In this document: positions 58,745-64,000 of the stretch, piece by piece | How positions within the stretch are numbered: the first letter of the stretch is position 1 | Layout of the letters: each line of letters opens with the position of its first letter | NCBI GenBank assembly: GCA_028279515.1 | Contig: JANQNQ010000003.1 | Location: 186,001 to 250,000 of the forward strand | Direction of reading: 5' to 3' | Source: Flavobacteriaceae bacterium | GTDB lineage: Bacteria; Bacteroidota; Bacteroidia; Flavobacteriales; Flavobacteriaceae | Length of the DNA: 64,000 bases | Notes under the pieces: model-generated | The model's input: the letters and a program-made list of their open reading frames with translations, nothing else | Database searches by the model: none | What the model was told of the DNA's origin: nothing | Translations under genes and position numbers: made by a program

Positions 58745-58778
58745 AAAAGGCTCTTGACGCCTATCCCAAGAGCCTTTT
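58745..58778 (-). terminator. Terminator hairpin downstream of the second HYR gene
   Basis: AAAAGGCTCTTG (58745-58756) and CAAGAGCCTTTT (58767-58778) form a perfect 12-bp stem with a 10-base loop, followed on the minus strand by ACTTTTC. The sequence beside it is the copy of the one downstream of HYR1. Confidence 0.75.
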
Positions 58779-58834
58779 AGCAGTCATCGTTCACCCCTTT
58801 TCTAAACAATGACCAAAGTAGCTAATAACCAATG

Positions 58835-61800
58835 TCAGGGAAGCTGTGCCAATATCTTGTAGAATAGAGAATTGAACACGGCATTGCCAGGGTGGTTCAA
58901 AACATTGTCCTTTATCGGTATTAATTCGTTCCCCGCATTGAGGAAGATCACTTGCCCATCTAAGTTCACATCTTCGTCGTAGTAGCCCTGCGGCTTGTAG
59001 AAAACCGAGGCACCAAACGGACTCTCGACCGCTGATACATCCAGCACCCTCTGCTTTACCTCTACCGATTCGGCTCCTGTGTTCAAAAAGATCACCTCGC
59101 TATCACCATTGGCATTTCCGGACCACATCCCCTGGATACCAGTTGGCATACCAAAACTTGTCTGCGCATGGCTTCCGAAAGTCGCCGTGCTTCCATTTGT
59201 GAAATCCACTACTGTTGCACTACTGCTTAGTGAAATTGCACTATTGCTCATAATACCCAGATGATTACGATGCTTGATCGCTATGTAGTAATCGCCACTG
59301 AGTTGACCAAACATCACTGGGGATGTCCCATCGATGGCCACTATGTCGCCATCACGCTGTAAAAGGGCCGACTTTCCTTCAACTATAGCGGTATTAGCCG
59401 TGGCATCACGCAGTTCTGCCCAGACCCAATCTACAATGGCATCAGCTCCTGTAGCACTAAGTACCGAACTATTAATGGTCGCCCCATCACTGTAAGGTGT
59501 ATTTAATGGGATGTAGTTACCTACCCTTAGATCATCCCTCATGAGTCCATCTGTAGCAATGGTAGAGTTCAAAGCACTTCCTTGTAGATATGCCTTCGGC
59601 GACACTAATACGTTACAATTCCCTGAGGTATCGTTAACAGTCACCGTAAATGAACACATACTCTTATTTCCACTCTCATCAGTCGCCACGAAGGTATTTG
59701 TAGTTGTCCCTATAGGAAAGGCACTACCACTTGGCAAACCAGTCGTTTGCACTGCCATGTTAGATATTGTAAACACGTTGTTTACGAAGCTGGTGGCAAT
59801 GGCTTCCATCGTCGCATTATCAACTAATCCACTGTTTTCAGAGGCAAATAAGAGGTAATACAGTCTATTGGTATCACTGAGTCCTGTCACTTGGTGCTGA
59901 TCATCATCGGTGTTATTAGAGAAGTTCTGTGTGGCACTTCCGTTCTCAGGAATAATAATTAGGTGGTTGACCGAAGGATCGCTGGTTCCATCATTAGGAA
60001 CCTCTTCCCTAACACGCTTAACGAATAGATTATAATTGACACCGGCTACAGTAATGGTGGAGGTAAAGCCATCAGCTAATGATGTATTTTTACTATCCGC
60101 ACCTAAATTGCCATTAATATTAAAGCTATTCACATTATCTAGATTAGCAGCCAAAAGCCACATATTATCTACTTTACGAGTAAAGAAGACCCCATTAGTT
60201 CCAAAGGCTGCGGAAGCTATGACGGTGTTGTCTGAATAGTTGATAGATCCTGCATTCAGGTCTGTACTAATCATATTACCGGTATCATACATGTCATCAC
60301 CTCCATCACGAATGTCATTACCATTCACACCGCCCGCGTCATCCATTGAAAAGTTAAAGACATTGGGGATAAGGCTGGTGATGTTTTGGTTAAACTGGTT
60401 AAAGTTGTTAAGGACGTTTTGTAGCGTGTTTGTAAATTGGGTACAGTTGTCAGATACCGTTGGCATGCTATAATTCACCATAGCAGTACAAAGTCCACTG
60501 TCTGTATTCACAGAAATATCTGCTGGACAGCTAATAACTGGTGCTTCTGTATCTATAACGGTTATGGTCTGCAAACAGGTATTACTATTGCCTGCCAAAT
60601 CGGTTACTGCCCAAGTTACAGTAGTTGTGCCAATAGGGTAAGCGCCTGAAGCATCTTGTGTATTATTAAAGTCATTCGTTAGAAATAGATTACCAAGACT
60701 AATCGCGTCGATTTGAAAAAAACTATCACAAAAATCATTTACATCTCCATTCGCTAATAAGGTAAACGTCAAACTAGACCCGTAGGTGTTGACCCAAGTG
60801 TTCCAAGTAGCCATAGGAATTGTGACCGTTTGGATTGCTTCATTACAATCGGCATTAATTGTGTTAACATCTAAAATTGTCGTTGCATCAGGTCCTGTAA
60901 GCACGAAGCTTTCTGATTGAAAACCATGATCTCCGCTTATGGTAATCCTTAACAAGACATCTTCGGTGGCCGTGGTTGCATTAGCGAGATTTGCAGGTGT
61001 GTCGATCAACCCTCCTTCACTACTGTAGTTGTAAGTTACCTTAGCTGTACTAGGGATTAAGGTTGCATTGCAGTTATCATCAAATGTCGGAGTTGGAACT
61101 GATACAACGGCGGTACATGCATTGGCATCTGTATTCACATTGATATCTGAAGGACATGAAATCGTTGGTGGTGCATTATCAACAGTCACCGTAAAAGAAC
61201 ACGTATTGATATTGCCAGCACTATCTTTACTAAAAAATGTATTGACTATATTATTTGTAATATACGCTCCAGAAGGGAATCCAGTGACTTGGATCGGGCG
61301 TCCACTGCTATAATTGTGAAACTCTATAATTACATTCATGATCGAATTTTCCTCAGTATAGTTCCACCCCCCTGCATTAAATCGAGAAATGGAGGCATAA
61401 TCCAAATTATCCGAATTACTTTGGGCGCTATCAAAATTTTCAAAGAAAGCGGGTTGTTGACTTTGCCATGTATAGGTCCCTTCTGTAGTTACGTCGTTAT
61501 AACCAAGAAAAGCCTGAGCTATGGTTAGCGAATTCAGTCTTTCGAATATATACCTATTCTCCTCAAATGAGTTGATGGTCAACAGATCAAAATTGTTTTC
61601 TTGGGCCATCGCAAATGCCAAAGGAGGTGTCATGGTCGTATCTGATACGAAATAAGTACTATCTCCAAAAACACCCAATTGTGTAAACCCAGGAACGGCG
61701 TTTGGCACTGTTAGAAAACAATCATCCGTAGTAGTAGGAGCACTATAGGTTACAACTTGCGAACAGCTGAGATCGATGTCTGAAGGACAAGATATTGATG

Positions 61801-64000
61801 GAATTGTATTGTTCAAAAAATTAATAGTAAAAGAACAGGTATCCACATTGCCGCTTATATCTTTACTAAAAAATGTATTTGTAGTGGTGCTGGTTATTAA
61901 AGATCCTGAAGGTAACCCAGTAACCTGAATAGGACCTGAACTATAATCATGTACTTCATATACAATCCGAGAAATTGCGCTTCCTGTGATATCAAACCAC
62001 TCTCCATCAAAAGATAATACATAATCCTCGTCGATCACACCTCCAGTTGGATCACCAGGTTCCCAATTTTCATAGGTAGCGGGTTGTCCGCTCTGCCATA
62101 CGAAGGTACCTTCTGTAACTAAATCATTATAGCCGAGAAGCAGTGGTACAGTAATACCTAAGCTAGCAGCTTGCTGTCTTATAAACTCATTTTCCTCTGA
62201 CGAGCTAATGGTTACCAGATCATAACTGCTGGCTACAGCGGTATCAAAGGCGACAGACGCTGTTAAATCTATGTTGCCTACAAAGTACGTGCTATTTCCA
62301 AAAGTTCCGAGCAAGGTAGTATTTGGAATACTATTGGGAACTGCTAGGAAACCACAATTATCTGAAATTGTAGGCGCGCTATAATTCACTACTTCTGGGC
62401 AAGAAATACTCATGTCCGCAGGACAGGTTATGATAGGATTTTCGGTATCAGTAACTGTAATGGTTTGTGTACAGGTGCTACTATTCCCATTGATATCTTT
62501 ACTAAAAAACGTATTCACCGTAGTTTGATTAACAGTTGACCCAGAAAGGACACCTGAGACTAGAATCGCTCCTGCACTATAGTCATGAACTTCATAGACA
62601 AGCCGTCCCCCACCATTTCCAGGGCCATCATACCAGTTTCCATCGCTGAACATAATCACGTAATCCTCATCATCTGAGGTGCCACTTGGCTCACTATTGG
62701 CCCAATTCTCATAGTTGGCAGGTTGCTGACTCTGCCAGACAAAACTTCCTTCATTAGTGATATCGTTGTAGCCTAATAAGATCCCGTTGACTCCAACACC
62801 TAGCATTTGCTGTCGGAGGTACTCGTTTTCTTCGGGCGTATTGATAGTGACCAAATCGTAGCCACTTGCTTCACCAACGGCAAAGGCAAATGATGTTTGA
62901 AGATTTCTGGTGTCTATAAAATAAGTACTGTTCCCAAAAGTCCCCAAGACTACCGCATTAGGTATTGATGCGGGAACTGGAAGGAAGCCACAACCATCTG
63001 AATTAGTAGCGTTATTGAAGGTCACTGTTGCGCCACAATCTACAGCAACATCTGCTGGACATGATAATGTTGGCCCTTCTGTATCATTTACAATGATGGT
63101 CTGGGTACAGGTACTAGTATTCCCCGAAGGATCGGTGGCGGTCCAGGTTACCAAGGTTGTTCCCAATGGGTATACTCCGGAAGCATCTGCTGAGTTCGTA
63201 ATATCATTGGTTAAGGTGAAGGAACAATTGTCCGTAACCGTTGGTGCAGGTACTGTAACCGTGGCCGTACATACTCCTAAATCAGTACTAACTGCAACAT
63301 CGGATGAACAACTAATGATAGGAGCTTCCGTATCATTGACCGTTATATTTTGACTACATAAAGTAATCTCGCCTGATGCCTCTAAAACGGACCAGTTTAC
63401 TACTGTTGTTCCAATCGGATAGACCCCAGAAGCATCTGCTGTATCATTGAAGCTATTGGAAAGCGTTACTGGACAATTATCTGTGGCGGTTGGAGGAGGC
63501 ACTGTGACCGTAGCATTGCACGTACCTGCGTCGGTACTGACCACAACATCTGAAGGACAAGTAATGCTTGCTGGTTCTACATCATTTACATTTATAAATT
63601 GAGCCCGATTAGTGATATTTCCGGATGGATCTGTCGCTGTCCAAATAACCACCGTTGTTCCTACAGGATAAAACCCTGAAGCGTCGGAGGTATTTGTATA
63701 ATTATTAGTAAGTGTGTACGAAGCACAGTTATCACTAACCGTTGGCATAGGTACTGTGACATTAGCACCACATATCCCTAGATCATTATCAACAGTAACT
63801 CCACCAGAAAAGACCTCAAATACTGGTGGAACCGTATCTTCTACTGTTACTGTAGCCTGACAACTGGCGGTAGCGCCATTGACATCAGTGACTGTCAGCG
63901 TCACGGTATTAGCACCTAGATTGGTACAGGTGAAACTACTCTTATCTATAGACAGTGTGAATCCAGGAATATCATCTGTAGACCCTGCGTCGATGTTTGA
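58835..64000 (-). CDS. Giant HYR-repeat protein with three lectin-like insertions (HYR2), N-terminus outside window
   Basis: The frame is open through the window edge; the GTG at 63904 is only an internal Val. The visible 1721 residues begin in the same Ig-like unit as HYR1 (SNIDAGSTDDIPGF) and continue with eight HYR units. Units four, five and six are each interrupted by a C-type lectin-like domain (DNA about 62960-62570, 62320-61920 and 61700-61280, each with LGYND...EGxFxWQSxQP), unit seven by the same beta-sandwich as HYR1 (61075-60690), and unit eight by the same large domain (60450-59740). The last ~260 residues are nearly identical to HYR1. It is probably a surface adhesin binding glycans. 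The missing N-terminus should carry a signal peptide. Confidence 0.85.
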   Translation of the reverse strand, partial: SNIDAGSTDDIPGFTLSIDKSSFTCTNLGANTVTLTVTDVNGATASCQATVTVEDTVPPVFEVFSGGVTVDNDLGICGANVTVPMPTVSDNCASYTLTNNYTNTSDASGFYPVGTTVVIWTATDPSGNITNRAQFINVNDVEPASITCPSDVVVSTDAGTCNATVTVPPPTATDNCPVTLSNSFNDTADASGVYPIGTTVVNWSVLEASGEITLCSQNITVNDTEAPIISCSSDVAVSTDLGVCTATVTVPAPTVTDNCSFTLTNDITNSADASGVYPLGTTLVTWTATDPSGNTSTCTQTIIVNDTEGPTLSCPADVAVDCGATVTFNNATNSDGCGFLPVPASIPNAVVLGTFGNSTYFIDTRNLQTSFAFAVGEASGYDLVTINTPEENEYLRQQMLGVGVNGILLGYNDITNEGSFVWQSQQPANYENWANSEPSGTSDDEDYVIMFSDGNWYDGPGNGGGRLVYEVHDYSAGAILVSGVLSGSTVNQTTVNTFFSKDINGNSSTCTQTITVTDTENPIITCPADMSISCPEVVNYSAPTISDNCGFLAVPNSIPNTTLLGTFGNSTYFVGNIDLTASVAFDTAVASSYDLVTISSSEENEFIRQQAASLGITVPLLLGYNDLVTEGTFVWQSGQPATYENWEPGDPTGGVIDEDYVLSFDGEWFDITGSAISRIVYEVHDYSSGPIQVTGLPSGSLITSTTTNTFFSKDISGNVDTCSFTINFLNNTIPSISCPSDIDLSCSQVVTYSAPTTTDDCFLTVPNAVPGFTQLGVFGDSTYFVSDTTMTPPLAFAMAQENNFDLLTINSFEENRYIFERLNSLTIAQAFLGYNDVTTEGTYTWQSQQPAFFENFDSAQSNSDNLDYASISRFNAGGWNYTEENSIMNVIIEFHNYSSGRPIQVTGFPSGAYITNNIVNTFFSKDSAGNINTCSFTVTVDNAPPTISCPSDINVNTDANACTAVVSVPTPTFDDNCNATLIPSTAKVTYNYSSEGGLIDTPANLANATTATEDVLLRITISGDHGFQSESFVLTGPDATTILDVNTINADCNEAIQTVTIPMATWNTWVNTYGSSLTFTLLANGDVNDFCDSFFQIDAISLGNLFLTNDFNNTQDASGAYPIGTTTVTWAVTDLAGNSNTCLQTITVIDTEAPVISCPADISVNTDSGLCTAMVNYSMPTVSDNCTQFTNTLQNVLNNFNQFNQNITSLIPNVFNFSMDDAGGVNGNDIRDGGDDMYDTGNMISTDLNAGSINYSDNTVIASAAFGTNGVFFTRKVDNMWLLAANLDNVNSFNINGNLGADSKNTSLADGFTSTITVAGVNYNLFVKRVREEVPNDGTSDPSVNHLIIIPENGSATQNFSNNTDDDQHQVTGLSDTNRLYYLLFASENSGLVDNATMEAIATSFVNNVFTISNMAVQTTGLPSGSAFPIGTTTNTFVATDESGNKSMCSFTVTVNDTSGNCNVLVSPKAYLQGSALNSTIATDGLMRDDLRVGNYIPLNTPYSDGATINSSVLSATGADAIVDWVWAELRDATANTAIVEGKSALLQRDGDIVAIDGTSPVMFGQLSGDYYIAIKHRNHLGIMSNSAISLSSSATVVDFTNGSTATFGSHAQTSFGMPTGIQGMWSGNANGDSEVIFLNTGAESVEVKQRVLDVSAVESPFGASVFYKPQGYYDEDVNLDGQVIFLNAGNELIPIKDNVLNHPGNAVFNSLFYKILAQLP

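Noticed and set aside
63904-63906. GTG at 63904 as the start of HYR2
   Set aside because: The frame continues to the window edge and matches the corresponding internal part of HYR1, so the true start is outside.

Overview
The window looks like chromosomal DNA of a marine-type Flavobacteriia (Bacteroidota). The support is the gene content: an ExbD of the Bacteroidota type, DUF6090 and DCC-family proteins, membrane-anchored AraC regulators, a beta-propeller/Y_Y_Y/LuxR sensor, a TlpA-DUF4369 lipoprotein and giant HYR-domain surface proteins. Many transcription units are also preceded by the Bacteroidota-specific -7 box TAnnTTTG. No phage, transposase or CRISPR array is visible. I cannot name a genus from sequence reading alone.

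Layout. 0-7 kb: two AraC-type membrane regulators (the first cut by the window edge), a DUF5694 lipoprotein, a PDZ-alpha/beta hydrolase, a DUF6090 protein and a vSGLT-like sodium/sugar symporter. 7-12.4 kb: a 933-residue periplasmic-propeller regulator, divergent from a sugar-porter MFS permease overlapping a PfkB kinase. This is probably a small sugar-uptake locus without SusCD. 12.4-17.6 kb: TerC, a secreted hypothetical, an orphan ExbD with CxxC motifs beside a class-3 lipase, and a fused branched-chain 2-oxoacid dehydrogenase E1. 17.7-23.8 kb: two co-oriented units, one of 2OG-oxygenase-like protein, SUI1 factor, DUF1835 and nucleoside phosphorylase, the other of polyphosphate kinase and a solute-binding-like protein. 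24-27.3 kb: ung divergent from a Smr-less mutS2 and a DCC protein.

27.3-29.5 kb is an AT-rich island of small membrane proteins, a truncated peptide resembling a double-glycine bacteriocin leader, and a lipoprotein with a bacteriocin-like Gly/Ala-rich, Cys-flanked tail. 29.5-34.2 kb is a tight five-gene operon: GshB-like ATP-grasp ligase, N-formylglutamate amidohydrolase-like enzyme, DUF1704/QEGLA metallopeptidase and two membrane-anchored alpha/beta hydrolases. I consider it the best candidate for an undescribed peptide-modifying pathway. 34.2-42.6 kb is mostly metabolism: dicarboxylate symporter, chorismate synthase, LpxH-like phosphoesterase, FAD/Fe-S dehydrogenase, a small outer-membrane barrel and a TlpA-like lipoprotein.

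42.7-43.4 kb holds tRNA-Tyr with a textbook promoter, followed by a repeat-rich spacer with paired REP-like hairpins and heptamer tandem repeats. 43.4-51.6 kb contains a rhomboid protease and a lipid A-type acyltransferase divergent from a palindromic double promoter, then a class V PLP enzyme, GlmM, ACP phosphodiesterase, gamma-glutamyltransferase, a hypothetical lipoprotein and an AlkD-like protein. 51.8-64 kb contains two paralogous giant HYR proteins on the minus strand, the second running off the window. Each has lectin-like and other domains inserted inside HYR repeats and a shared C-terminal module. A TPR-LuxR regulator lies between them.

All functional calls rest on reading motifs and remembered family features. 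No database search was possible.
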